This document shows, piece after piece, positions 46,046 to 54,615 of a stretch of 64,000 nucleotides of DNA. How positions within the stretch are numbered: the stretch's first letter is position 1; every line of letters starts with the position of its first letter. A model generated the notes under the pieces. The model did not search any database and was not told where the DNA came from. It saw nothing but the letters and a program-made list of their open reading frames with translations. Source of the DNA: Paraburkholderia metrosideri (GTDB lineage Bacteria > Pseudomonadota > Gammaproteobacteria > Burkholderiales > Burkholderiaceae). The position numbers were made by a program, and so were the translations under genes. The stretch spans positions 62,001 to 126,000 of the forward strand of contig NZ_CAJHCP010000001.1 of NCBI RefSeq assembly GCF_904848625.1. The letters are read 5' to 3'.

Positions 46046-46347
46046 AAAGCGACGTGAAAAGCGACGTAAAGCGCGATATGAAGAGCGATGTGAAGCGCGC
46101 CGCGGCATCGGACAGCAAACCGTCCGAGATGGCAGCAGGCTGGCCGGTCGACGATATCAACGGGCTTGCACGCCGTTTGCCCGAGGTCGATCCCGCCAGC
46201 TATTTCGATGGACAGGCGCGGGACGCATACCAGCAGTCGCTGATGAAATGGCCGGTGCTCGCGCGGCTGATGAATCTTGTCGCGCGTGATGAGGTTCCTG
46301 CGGCGACGGGAGAGAACGAGCCAGTGAAAGAACTGGCCGTTAAATGA
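46042..46347 (+). CDS. bcsR: BcsR-like small protein with N-terminal 4-residue repeats
   Basis: The protein has 101 residues. The core (~36-80) matches BcsR: DDINGLARRLPEVDPASYF and SLMKWPVLARL, corresponding to the DI..L...F.LP.IDY and RWPLLAE segments of E. coli BcsR. BcsR partners BcsQ in the regulatory complex. Residues 2-17 are KSDV-KSDV-KRDM-KSDV, from 12-bp units. The ATG at 46042 overlaps the bcsG stop and follows GGTGGACGGA. In E. coli bcsR is the first gene of the operon, whereas here it is last and separated from bcsQ. Confidence 0.8.
   Translation: MKSDVKSDVKRDMKSDVKRAAASDSKPSEMAAGWPVDDINGLARRLPEVDPASYFDGQARDAYQQSLMKWPVLARLMNLVARDEVPAATGENEPVKELAVK
46045..46092 (+). repeat. four 12-bp tandem units in bcsR
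   Basis: Units encode KSDV, KSDV, KRDM and KSDV directly after the start Met. The first two DNA copies differ only at the last base. Confidence 0.88.
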
Positions 46348-46376
46348 TGCGGTGTTGAAGAAGGTAGTGTTTGATT

Positions 46377-46407
46377 GGCGACGCGCTCTCTGTACCAACG
46401 CGTCGCC
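46377..46407. terminator. hairpin between convergent bcsR and lysE-type genes
   Basis: A perfect 9-bp GC-rich stem (46377-46385 with 46399-46407) has a 13-base loop and sits in the 69-base convergent gap. Neither side has a T tract, so its termination role is tentative. Confidence 0.45.
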
Positions 46408-46416
46408 GTGGTCGGC

Positions 46417-47070
46417 TTAACGCAACTGCGTCACTGCAAGCAGCAACACCATGCTGCCGATCGCGCCATCCAGCACCCGCCATGCAGTCGCCCGGCGGAA
46501 CAGCGGCGCCAATGCACGCGCCCCATACCCGAGGCCGACGAACCAGATGCCACTCACGGCCATCGCGCCGAGTGCAAATGCCACCCGCGCGCCTTCGGGT
46601 TCGCGCGCGCCCGCCGTGCCGATCAGCAGGAACGTGTCGAGATAAACGTGCGGATTGAGCCACGTAAAAGCCAGCGTCATCAGGATGATCGGCAAAGCGC
46701 GTTGGGCGGGCGGGTTGTTTGAGCCAGGCGTCGCGCCGTTCGCACTATTCTCATCATTCACATTGGCGTCCAGCACCGCATGCCCCGGCCGCACTGCGCG
46801 CCGCAGCGCGTTGATGCCGAACCACGCCAGATAGGCAAGCCCGACATACAGCATGGCGTGGACGAACACCGGATAGCGCTCCACCAGCACCGACGCCCCG
46901 CCGACACCCGTGCCGATCAGAATGAAATCCGACAGCGCGCACAGCGCGACGATTTTGCCGACATGCGAACGCATGATGCCCTGACGCAGGATGAAAGCGT
47001 TTTGCGCACCGATGGTCACGATCAGCGAAGCGCAGAGCGCGGCACCATGGGAAAAAGACAGCCAGTTCAT
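46417..47070 (-). CDS. LysE/ArgO-family basic amino acid exporter
   Basis: This 217-residue inner-membrane protein has about six hydrophobic helices. The LysE-type N-terminus (GAALCASLIVTIGAQNAFIL) and TWLNPHVYLDT are diagnostic. Members export lysine and/or arginine when the internal pool is high. A short hydrophilic loop (residues ~102-124, Asn-rich) follows helix 3. It is divergent from an ArgP-type LysR gene 97 bases away, the classical exporter/regulator layout. Confidence 0.9.
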   Translation of the reverse strand: MNWLSFSHGAALCASLIVTIGAQNAFILRQGIMRSHVGKIVALCALSDFILIGTGVGGASVLVERYPVFVHAMLYVGLAYLAWFGINALRRAVRPGHAVLDANVNDENSANGATPGSNNPPAQRALPIILMTLAFTWLNPHVYLDTFLLIGTAGAREPEGARVAFALGAMAVSGIWFVGLGYGARALAPLFRRATAWRVLDGAIGSMVLLLAVTQLR

Positions 47071-47167
47071 AGTCGATCCAGTAGACGGGGGAAACCAATG
47101 GCGTTAGTCTGCGGTTTCGCATCTCGTAAGAGAAGCTAATTTATCTAACGCCGATTAAGGAACGCTA

Positions 47168-48061
47168 ATGCTCGACTATGCGTTGCTCGATGCACTGGCC
47201 GCCGTGGTGCGCCACGGTTCGTTCGACCGCGCGGCAAGTGAGCTGAACGTCACGCCGTCGGCGGTATCCCAGCGGGTCAAACTGCTGGAAGAGCGGGTGG
47301 GGAGCGTGCTCGTCAAACGCGGCCAGCCGTGCGTCGCGACCACCTCGGGCGCGCTGCTGTGCCGTCATACCGAACGCGTGCTATTGCTGGAGGCGGAGTT
47401 GACCGGCCGCCTGCCGGCGCTGCCCGGCACGCTGGTCGAGCCGTGGCCCGCGCTGCGTGTCGCGGTGAACGACGACAGTGTCGGCACCTGGTTTATCGAC
47501 GCCGTCGCGCCATTCTGTGTCGAGCGGGAGATGTTGCTCGACCTGGTCGTCGACGATCAGGACCATACCGCGCAACTGATTCGCGACGGCAGCGTGCAAG
47601 GCGCGGTCACCACGCAGGCCGAGCCGGTGCAGGGCTGCCGCTCCACACGGCTTGGACGCATGCGCTATATGGCGGTGTGCTCACCGGCATTTTTCGCTCG
47701 CCATTTCGCCGACGGCGTCACGCGCGACAGTCTGAGGCGCACGCCGTGCGTCGATTTCAATCCGAAAGATCAGTTGCAAAAGCGCTTCATGCGACGGGTG
47801 ACGCGAGCGGAAATCGACCCGCCTTTGCACTGGATTCCGCATGTCGCGGGTTTTCTGCGAGCCTGCGTAACGGGTCTCGGCTGGGGGATGTGCCCGGAGC
47901 GGATGATTACCGGTCATCTGGCGCACGGCGAACTGGTGCAGATCGTGCCCGGCAAGCATATCGACGTCGATCTGTACTGGCAGAGCTGGCGTCTGTCGAT
48001 TGGCTGGCTCGACGATTTCGGCGCAGTGCTGCGCAAGCGGGCCGCGGAATATCTCGACTGA
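47168..48061 (+). CDS. ArgP/LysG-type LysR regulator
   Basis: The regulator has 297 residues with an N-terminal helix-turn-helix (FDRAASELNVTPSAVSQRVKLLE) and an effector domain. The opening MLDYALLDALAAVVRHGSF is typical of ArgP (IciA)/LysG, the activators of LysE/ArgO exporters in response to lysine or arginine. AGGA precedes the ATG. The 97-base shared intergenic region should contain its binding site, though none is obvious by eye. Confidence 0.9.
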   Translation: MLDYALLDALAAVVRHGSFDRAASELNVTPSAVSQRVKLLEERVGSVLVKRGQPCVATTSGALLCRHTERVLLLEAELTGRLPALPGTLVEPWPALRVAVNDDSVGTWFIDAVAPFCVEREMLLDLVVDDQDHTAQLIRDGSVQGAVTTQAEPVQGCRSTRLGRMRYMAVCSPAFFARHFADGVTRDSLRRTPCVDFNPKDQLQKRFMRRVTRAEIDPPLHWIPHVAGFLRACVTGLGWGMCPERMITGHLAHGELVQIVPGKHIDVDLYWQSWRLSIGWLDDFGAVLRKRAAEYLD

Positions 48062-48079
48062 AGCCGCGCCTGCATGCCG

Positions 48080-49030
48080 CTAGAGCAGCAATTCGATTGA
48101 ATGAAACAGCCGGCGCTGTTCGGGGTCCGGCGAGCGCGCGCCTTCATCGATCACTTCACGCAGACACGCGAGAAAACAGACCGCCGCCGGACTGGTCGGC
48201 GCGCCCCGGCGTGACGTGATGCTCACGATGGTTTCGTCCACCGTTTCGCGCAGCGGCAACGCCCACAGGTTCTCTCGGGCGAGCATCACCTCGACCAGCG
48301 GCCACGGGAAGATGCTCAGCATGTCCGTTTGCGCGAGCAGCCCCAGCACGATGGCCAGCGAATGCGCGAGATGAATGGTATGCGGCACGCGCATGCCGCG
48401 CTTGCGGAACAGGTTGTCCGACAGCGACTCCTGACTTGCCGGGTCCCAGTTCAACACCCATTCGGCGTCTTCGAGTTCGAGCAGCGTGCGGCAACCCGCC
48501 TTCGGATGATCGCGCCGCGCGACCACCGCCGAATGCGTCGAGAAAAGCGGCACGTTGTGAAACTCCGATTGCGGTGACGCAGGCGGCGGCCGGCCAATCG
48601 AAAAATCGAGGCTGCCGTCGCGCAGTCGCGGTTGCACGAGCGCCAGCAGGCCTTCGAAAAACTCCAGTTGAACCTCCGGCATCCGTTGCCGGAAGCGTTG
48701 CACCGCAGGCGGCAAAAACGTCAGCGCGACCCACGGCGTGACGCCAATCGACAGCTTGCCCGCTGCCGCGCCGCGCAATGCTTCGATCTCGGCTTCTGCG
48801 CGTTGCAATTGCCCGAGCACCAGCCGCGCGTGCACGACCAGCGCACGGCCGAACTCGGTGAAGGCGGCGCCACTCGCGCTGCGCACCAGCAGCGGCGCGC
48901 GCAGATCGGCCTCCAGTTCCCGCATCGCCTTGGTGACGGCGGCCGGCGAAAGGCCCAGCGAGCGTGATGCGGCCCGGATACTTCCAGTATCTGCAATGGC
49001 CGCCAAGGTGCTGAGCTGATGAAGTTTCAT
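48080..49030 (-). CDS. LysR-family transcriptional regulator
   Basis: The protein has 316 residues, beginning MKLHQLSTLAAIADTGSIRA, with a helix-turn-helix at ~18-38 (AASRSLGLSPAAVTKAMREL) and an effector-binding domain. The reverse frame stays open far upstream through the divergent amidohydrolase gene, but the start at 49030 fits the family N-terminus exactly. The likely target is the amidohydrolase-symporter pair transcribed the other way from a 117-base gap. Confidence 0.9.
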   Translation of the reverse strand: MKLHQLSTLAAIADTGSIRAASRSLGLSPAAVTKAMRELEADLRAPLLVRSASGAAFTEFGRALVVHARLVLGQLQRAEAEIEALRGAAAGKLSIGVTPWVALTFLPPAVQRFRQRMPEVQLEFFEGLLALVQPRLRDGSLDFSIGRPPPASPQSEFHNVPLFSTHSAVVARRDHPKAGCRTLLELEDAEWVLNWDPASQESLSDNLFRKRGMRVPHTIHLAHSLAIVLGLLAQTDMLSIFPWPLVEVMLARENLWALPLRETVDETIVSITSRRGAPTSPAAVCFLACLREVIDEGARSPDPEQRRLFHSIELLL

Positions 49031-49147
49031 CGACAAAATTCGGAAAAAGGCGGCAACCAGCGGTTGCCGGCGTAACGATTCTACGCCTGCCGGTCGCAAA
49101 TTGGCGTCGCTATGCTGGGTCACGATTTTGATAGACGGAGACGACAC

Positions 49148-50320
49148 GTGAACACCATGGCCATCCCGGCGGGCATCGCCGAACTCGAAGACGAAATGAT
49201 CGCGCTGCGCCATCGCATCCACGCGCGGCCAGAACTGGCTTACGAAGAATTCGCGACCGGCGATCTGGTCGCCGAGCGCTTGCAGGCGTGGGGTTATACG
49301 GTGCATCGCGGGCTGGGTCAGACGGGTGTGGTGGGGCAATTGAAGGTCGGCCATGGCACGCGCAAGCTCGGTATCCGCGCCGACATGGACGCGCTGCCGA
49401 TTCACGAGACCACCGGCTTGCCGTATGCGAGCACGGTGCCCGGCAAGATGCACGCATGCGGTCATGACGGCCACACCGCGATGTTGCTGGCCGCCGCCAA
49501 ACATCTGGCCGAGGAAAAGTGCTTCGACGGTACGTTGAACGTGATTTTCCAACCCGCCGAAGAAGGCGAGGCCGGTGCGCGTGCGATGCTCGAAGACGGT
49601 CTGTTCGATAAATTTCCGTGCGATGCGGTCTTTGCGATGCACAACATGCCGGGCTTCCCGACCGGCAAGTTCGGCTTCCTGCCGGGTTCGTTCATGGCGT
49701 CGTCGGATACCGTGATCATCACCGTGACCGGACGCGGCGGCCACGGCGCGGTGCCGCACAAAGCGGTTGACCCGGTGGTGATCTGTGCGCAGATCGTGCT
49801 CGCGTTGCAGTCGATCGTGTCGCGCACGGTCGCGCCGCTCGACATGGCGATCATCACGGTCGGCGCGATTCACGCGGGTGAGGCGCCGAACGTGATCCCG
49901 GAAACCGCCGAAATGCGCCTGTCGGTGCGCGCGCTGAAACCGGAGGTTCGCGACCATCTGCAGGAACGCATTACGGCGGTGGCCTGCGGGCAGGCAGCCG
50001 TATTCGGCGCGCGGGCCAAGGTGGATTATCAGCGCCGCTATCCGGTGCTCGTCAACGACGCGGCCATGACCGGCCTCGCCCGGCAAGTCGCGCTCGACTG
50101 GGTCGGTGAAGACGGCCTGATCGCCGATATGCAACCGCTCACCGGCAGCGAAGACTTCGCGTTCCTGCTCGAGAAGTGCCCGGGCAGCTACCTGATCATC
50201 GGCAATGGCGACGGTGAGGGCGGTTGCATGGTCCATAACCCGGGCTACGACTTCAACGACGCTTGCCTCGCCGCCGGTGCGGCTTACTGGGTGAAGCTCG
50301 CGCAGACGTTTCTCGTCTGA
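49148..50320 (+). CDS. M20-family amidohydrolase (hippurate/N-acyl amino acid hydrolase type)
   Basis: The 390-residue cytoplasmic metal-dependent amidohydrolase cleaves N-acylated amino acids or related amides in this family. Metal-site motifs are visible: RADMDALP, HACGHDGHTAM, QPAEEGEAGA and FAMHNMPG. The small dimerisation domain sits between (VTGRGGHGAVPH). A GTG at 49148 is chosen because GGAG lies seven bases before it; an ATG nine bases later is poorly spaced. It is followed by an MFS symporter, so uptake and hydrolysis of an amide is the likely pathway. The substrate is unknown. Confidence 0.9.
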   Translation: MNTMAIPAGIAELEDEMIALRHRIHARPELAYEEFATGDLVAERLQAWGYTVHRGLGQTGVVGQLKVGHGTRKLGIRADMDALPIHETTGLPYASTVPGKMHACGHDGHTAMLLAAAKHLAEEKCFDGTLNVIFQPAEEGEAGARAMLEDGLFDKFPCDAVFAMHNMPGFPTGKFGFLPGSFMASSDTVIITVTGRGGHGAVPHKAVDPVVICAQIVLALQSIVSRTVAPLDMAIITVGAIHAGEAPNVIPETAEMRLSVRALKPEVRDHLQERITAVACGQAAVFGARAKVDYQRRYPVLVNDAAMTGLARQVALDWVGEDGLIADMQPLTGSEDFAFLLEKCPGSYLIIGNGDGEGGCMVHNPGYDFNDACLAAGAAYWVKLAQTFLV

Positions 50321-50391
50321 CGCGGGCTTGCGTGTGACTGCGTCGGAGCGCATCCGCTTCGCGCAGGCAGCACATCATGGAGGAGACACAG

Positions 50392-51786
50392 ATGGACTAT
50401 TCCGCCTCATCGCCACCCGCAGCCAATGACGCGTTCAGCGCGCAGAGCGGGTCGGCACCAGCGGCTACGCAAGGTGCTCTGGGTGCTGTTCAGCCCGCTA
50501 AACGCGCGAGCCATGCCAAGGCGATCGCCGCGATCACGCTCGGCAACGGCCTCGAATTCTTCGACTTCACGATCTACAGTTTCTTCGCGACGATCATCGG
50601 CAAGCTGTACTTCCCCGTCGAGGGCCAGCTTGCGCAACTGATGCTCGCGGTCGGCACTTTCGGCGTGGGGTTCATCATGCGTCCGGTGGGCGGTGTCGTG
50701 CTCGGTGGCTATGCCGACCGCGCCGGTCGCAAGGCGGCAATGAGCCTGACGCTGTGGCTGATGACACTCGGCTCGGCGATCATCGCGTTCGCACCGACCT
50801 ACGCGGCGATCGGGGTGGCCGCGCCGCTGCTGATCATCGTCGCGCGGCTGGTTCAGGGCTTTGCGCTGGGCGGCGAGATCGGCGCCTCGACGTCGCTGTT
50901 GATGGAATACGGCAGTGACAAAACGCGCGGTTTCTATGGCAGCTGGCAATTCGTGAGTCAGGGTTTGAACACGGTGTGCGGGTCGCTGCTCGGGGTGGCG
51001 CTGGCGGCAACGCTGTCGAGCGCGGCGCTCGAAAGCTGGGGCTGGCGGGTGCCGTTCGTGATCGGCATGGCGATGGGGCCGATCGGCATTTATATCCGGC
51101 GTCATCTGGACGAGACACTGCCCGGCGTTGAAGCCGGTGCCGACCCGGCGCAGGCCGTGGCGGAGATTCCCGCGTCACAACCGGTACGCAGGCTGTTTCG
51201 CGACCATTCCCGCGTGATCACGATGGGTGTGCTGACCACGATCGGCGGTACGGCGGCGAACTATATCGTGCTGTTCTATCTGTCCACGTACGCAATCCGG
51301 ATTCTGCATCTGCCGATGTCGTCCGCGTTGTGGGCCGCGTGGACGGCAGCCGTCGTCACGGTGATCTGCTCGCCATTCGCCGGTGCTTTGTCGGACCGCG
51401 TCGGACGCAAGCGCGTGTTGTGGATTCCGCGTGTGCTGCTGATTATCGCGGTGTATCCCGCGTTCATGGTGATCAACGCGGTGCCTACGGTGCCGGTGTT
51501 GTTATCGGTCGTGGCAGGACTTGCGGTGCTGGTCGCGTTCACCGCGGTGCCGAATATCGTCATGCTGCCGGAACTGTTTCCGCGTGCGATTCGCGCGACC
51601 GGGATGTCGATTGTTTATTGCCTGGGCGTATCGATTTTCGGTGGCTTTGCGCAGTTCTTCGCGACCTGGCTGATCCAGCTTTCCGGGAATAATCTCGCAC
51701 CGGCCTGGTATCTGATTGGCTGCAGTCTGGTGTCGTTGCTGCCGTTGCCGTTCATGAGAGAAACAGCGGGCAGGGCAATCGATTGA
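50392..51786 (+). CDS. MFS transporter, metabolite:H+ symporter type
   Basis: The carrier has 464 residues and about twelve helices. It opens with a 45-residue hydrophilic arm and then ITLGNGLEFFDFTIYSFFAT, the MHS hallmark; GGYADRAGRKAA is the loop 2-3 signature. The ATG at 50392 follows GGAGGAG. It is 71 bases after the amidohydrolase and probably imports its substrate or a product. It is of the same subfamily as the carrier at 816 but a distant one. Confidence 0.9.
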   Translation: MDYSASSPPAANDAFSAQSGSAPAATQGALGAVQPAKRASHAKAIAAITLGNGLEFFDFTIYSFFATIIGKLYFPVEGQLAQLMLAVGTFGVGFIMRPVGGVVLGGYADRAGRKAAMSLTLWLMTLGSAIIAFAPTYAAIGVAAPLLIIVARLVQGFALGGEIGASTSLLMEYGSDKTRGFYGSWQFVSQGLNTVCGSLLGVALAATLSSAALESWGWRVPFVIGMAMGPIGIYIRRHLDETLPGVEAGADPAQAVAEIPASQPVRRLFRDHSRVITMGVLTTIGGTAANYIVLFYLSTYAIRILHLPMSSALWAAWTAAVVTVICSPFAGALSDRVGRKRVLWIPRVLLIIAVYPAFMVINAVPTVPVLLSVVAGLAVLVAFTAVPNIVMLPELFPRAIRATGMSIVYCLGVSIFGGFAQFFATWLIQLSGNNLAPAWYLIGCSLVSLLPLPFMRETAGRAID

Positions 51787-51809
51787 TCGATTGACTGGCT
51801 CAAAGAAAA

Positions 51810-51842
51810 AAAAGAGGCGCGAAGGTTCTTCGCGCCTCTTTT
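51810..51842. terminator. bidirectional rho-independent terminator
   Basis: Perfect 15-bp arms (51810-51824 and 51828-51842) with a three-base loop have A runs on the left and T on the right. It serves the two convergent MFS genes. Confidence 0.92.
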
Positions 51843-51866
51843 GATTCGCCCGGCGTGGCCGAGGTA

Positions 51867-53123
51867 TTACCTCGCGGCGGTCTTCTCGCCGTTCGCCACC
51901 GGCGCGTCATCTCCCGCCGCCGCCGCGTCCCGCGTCTCGGGCATTGCGGCCCACACCAGCAGCACCGCGAGCGCACCCGCTGCAGCCAGACCAAAGAAGC
52001 TGACCGCGTTGCCGAAATGGTCCGCCACGAAGCCCGCCGCCGTCGTACTCAGCGTCGCGCCAATCCCCGCCGCGAGACCGAACAGGCCGATACACAGGTT
52101 GTAGCGTCCCTTGTCACCGGCGACGTCGGCGGCGATCAGCGGCAGCATCACGCCGAAGACTGCCGCGCTCAAACCGTCCAGCATCTGCACCGGCACGAGC
52201 AGATACGGGCTGCTGATACCGGCAAACAGCAGCGCGCGAATCGGCAGTGCGGAAAATCCGAGCAGCAGAATCGGCCTGCGTCCCCAGCGCTCGGCAGAGC
52301 GTCCGACCCACGGCGACATCATCGCGACGATCGCCTGCGGCACGATGATGCACGCCGCAATCACGAGCTGAACGTTATCGCCCATGCCGGCGGTCACTTC
52401 GCCCGCTGCCAGGTTCAACATCGCCGCATTCGACAGATGGAACAACACGATACATGCCGCGAACAGCAGCATCCGCCGGTCGCGCAGCAACGCGCGCAGG
52501 CTCTCGCGGCGCTCGATCTGCTGCGGGGTCGGGCCGGCTTTCGGCAACTCGACGGTGTCGGTACGCTGGATCATCGCGAGCGCAAACAGCGCGGGCACTG
52601 CGAGCCCGGCGGTCAGCCAGAACACCGCGCGCGGCGAATAGTATTCGCCGAACACGCCCATCAGCCCGGCCGCCACCGCGCTGCCGATCGACGCCCAGCG
52701 CGCGTTACGTCCGAGCCGGTCGCCGAGATTCGCGCGTCCCACCAAAGCGAACGAGATCGCGGCGAGCGCCGGTGTCAGCATGCAACTGGCGAAACCGTGA
52801 AAGACCTCGGCGGCGATCACCGGCAGCACGGTCGGACTGACGGCCAGCAGCACCGCGCTCAGGATGATCGCGATGATCGCCCAGGCCGCCGCGCCTTTCT
52901 TGTTGCGCAGCGCGTCGACCGCGGCGCCGCCCGGCACCTGGCTCACCATCGCGCTGATCGTGCCGACCGACAGCGCCATGCCGATTTCGCCCTGGGTCCA
53001 CTTATGCGACGCGAGATACGACGCGATGAACGGCCCGAAGCCCGTCTGCACATTCGCGACGAAGAAGTTCAGCCAATCGAGCGCGCGCAGACTGCGCGCC
53101 GTGACCAGAGTGCGGCCGGTCAT
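51867..53123 (-). CDS. MFS transporter
   Basis: This 418-residue inner-membrane protein has about twelve helices and begins TGRTLVTARSLRALDWLNFF. Loop signatures are degenerate (GRSAERWGRRPILLLG). It belongs to the drug/sugar-phosphate-like MFS group, but I cannot assign a substrate. Its ATG overlaps the TGA of the PRC-barrel lipoprotein gene (ATGA), so the two are co-translated. Confidence 0.88.
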   Translation of the reverse strand: MTGRTLVTARSLRALDWLNFFVANVQTGFGPFIASYLASHKWTQGEIGMALSVGTISAMVSQVPGGAAVDALRNKKGAAAWAIIAIILSAVLLAVSPTVLPVIAAEVFHGFASCMLTPALAAISFALVGRANLGDRLGRNARWASIGSAVAAGLMGVFGEYYSPRAVFWLTAGLAVPALFALAMIQRTDTVELPKAGPTPQQIERRESLRALLRDRRMLLFAACIVLFHLSNAAMLNLAAGEVTAGMGDNVQLVIAACIIVPQAIVAMMSPWVGRSAERWGRRPILLLGFSALPIRALLFAGISSPYLLVPVQMLDGLSAAVFGVMLPLIAADVAGDKGRYNLCIGLFGLAAGIGATLSTTAAGFVADHFGNAVSFFGLAAAGALAVLLVWAAMPETRDAAAAGDDAPVANGEKTAAR

Positions 53124-54112
53124 CGGGCCGCCCTTGCGCTGGACACCGCGATCGCCGTGGAGGTTGCCGCCGCTGCAGGCGCTGCGGCGGCCGGAGCCGG
53201 AGCAGGAGCCGAAGCCGGAGCGGCGGGGGGCGCTGGCGACACTGCGCGGATCGGTTTATCGCTGGCGTACGGCGGCGTCGCGTTGATTTGCGCGTCGCTC
53301 AGATCGAGCAGCGGATGCAGCTCCTTGTCTTTGGTGACGAAGTGCAGCGCGGACCAGTTCGCGGCAATCGTGCGCCGCTCGGTGCTGACCATCCCGTTGA
53401 CGTCGAGCACGACGGCCTGCGGTTGTGCATTGGCATCGATCAGCACGTCGATCACGCGGCCCACCTTCGCGCCGTTCGAGCGCTCGACGGTGGCGTCGAT
53501 CAGCGGCAATTGCACGGGCGCCGGCTTGGCCGCTGTCGCGGGCACGGCGGTCGCATTCAGCGTGATCGGCGCGGCCTTCGCGGCCGGCGTGAAGCGGAAC
53601 GCGCTCCATGGGAAATTGACCTTGCGGTCGCCGACGCCAAGGAAGCCCTGCAGGTTGACGACCATCTCGCGCGGTTTGCCGAGTGCGTCGGCGATCAGAT
53701 CGACCGCGCGGCCGACGACCTTGCCGTCGGGCTTTTGCACTTCGCTGTCGAGCAGTGCGCGCGCCTCGTTACGCTCGATCGTGCGCAACACGATCAGCGG
53801 CGGCGGCGGGGGCGGCGGCGGTGCGGGCGTGACCACCGGCGGGGGCGGCTCGACCTTGTGCGGCTTCACGACCGGCTTCTTCGGCTTTTTCGGTTGCTCG
53901 GGCTCGCTCGCTTCGGTTTCGACCGGCTCGGGCGCGGATGCCGCCACCGGCGCGCTGGCGGGCTCGACGGGCATCACCGTGGCATCGACGATCGGCGCTT
54001 GCTGCGAGCCCCATAACAGGCTGCTGCAACCGGACAGCGCTGACAGCACAAGCAGCGCGAATACAGCGAAGATCGGCAAACGCCACGCAGGACGCGAAAA
54101 ACCGCCAGTCAT
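53120..54112 (-). CDS. lipoprotein with two PRC-barrel-like domains
   Basis: The protein has 330 residues. The start at 54112 gives a signal ending in lipobox LSALSGC, so it is a predicted envelope lipoprotein. A Pro-rich charged linker (~50-115, including eight consecutive prolines) leads to two similar beta domains: GKVVGRAVDLIADALGKPRE (~135) and AKVGRVIDVLIDANAQPQAV (~222), each followed by an NFPWSAF or NWSALHF strand. These look like PRC barrels. The C-terminus is Ala/Pro-rich. PRC barrels bind protein partners or RNA; an envelope location is less common. It is coupled to the MFS gene downstream. Confidence 0.82.
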   Translation of the reverse strand: MTGGFSRPAWRLPIFAVFALLVLSALSGCSSLLWGSQQAPIVDATVMPVEPASAPVAASAPEPVETEASEPEQPKKPKKPVVKPHKVEPPPPVVTPAPPPPPPPPLIVLRTIERNEARALLDSEVQKPDGKVVGRAVDLIADALGKPREMVVNLQGFLGVGDRKVNFPWSAFRFTPAAKAAPITLNATAVPATAAKPAPVQLPLIDATVERSNGAKVGRVIDVLIDANAQPQAVVLDVNGMVSTERRTIAANWSALHFVTKDKELHPLLDLSDAQINATPPYASDKPIRAVSPAPPAAPASAPAPAPAAAAPAAAATSTAIAVSSARAAR

Positions 54113-54615
54113 CAAGAAAAACTCCAAGGGCCGGGGCGGGCGGGCACGATGGGCCGCCGCAATTGGACAGGTAGGGGCAGAGTGTAACCCGCGACGCCGG
54201 CCGGCCCCCGTTTTGCCGACGATCCGGCACCGTGCCACAAGCACGCTTCATGCCGCGCGCGCAGAGCGGCGACAGCGATATCGGGGCAGTATCCGACGCC
54301 GCTTCGGCGAGCGCGCGGACCCCATCGGTCACCTGTGTCGAACCCCGCGCGAAACTCTCAAATCCCTTTCACCGCACTCTGACGGACCGTAGGTGTAAAC
54401 ACGCGCCGCGCGTGCCCGCCGTGCCGTCTATCAGGCCATATAAGCATCGCGACATGTCCAGCATGCCGTTCATGCGATTGGACACATATTTGTGTTGCCC
54501 TACATTTCGAGACAGCAAAAAGGACGTAGTCCCCATTAAACCAAAGCAACGAGACGAACCTGATGGCGGCCAATTCGACGGCCGTTTCAGCACGCTGATA
54601 AAGGAGGCACTCATC
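54113..54615. other. intergenic region and long leader of the purine permease
   Basis: This 503-base gap separates divergent genes. The left part should hold the lipoprotein promoter. The right part forms a leader with a structured element at 54455-54484 and a small stem GGAC/GTCC around 54522-54532, ending in AAGGAGG before the permease. No gene is supported within it. Confidence 0.5.
54455..54484 (+). promoter_or_regulatory. structured leader hairpin upstream of the purine permease
   Basis: A two-part stem is formed by TGTCCA with TGGACA (54455-54460, 54479-54484) and GCATG with CATGC (54461-54465, 54471-54475), with a five-base loop and a three-base GAT bulge on the right side. It lies about 130 bases before the start. 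Purine transporter leaders often carry riboswitches, but I cannot match this to a known class. Confidence 0.4.

Noticed and set aside
48080..50353. 757-codon reverse frame joining the LysR gene with the antisense of the amidohydrolase
   Set aside because: Only the last 316 codons have LysR features. The upstream part is antisense to intact M20 motifs.
51855..54392. 845-codon forward frame opposite the MFS and PRC-barrel lipoprotein genes
   Set aside because: It is antisense to two well-supported genes and spans their junction, with no domain signal.
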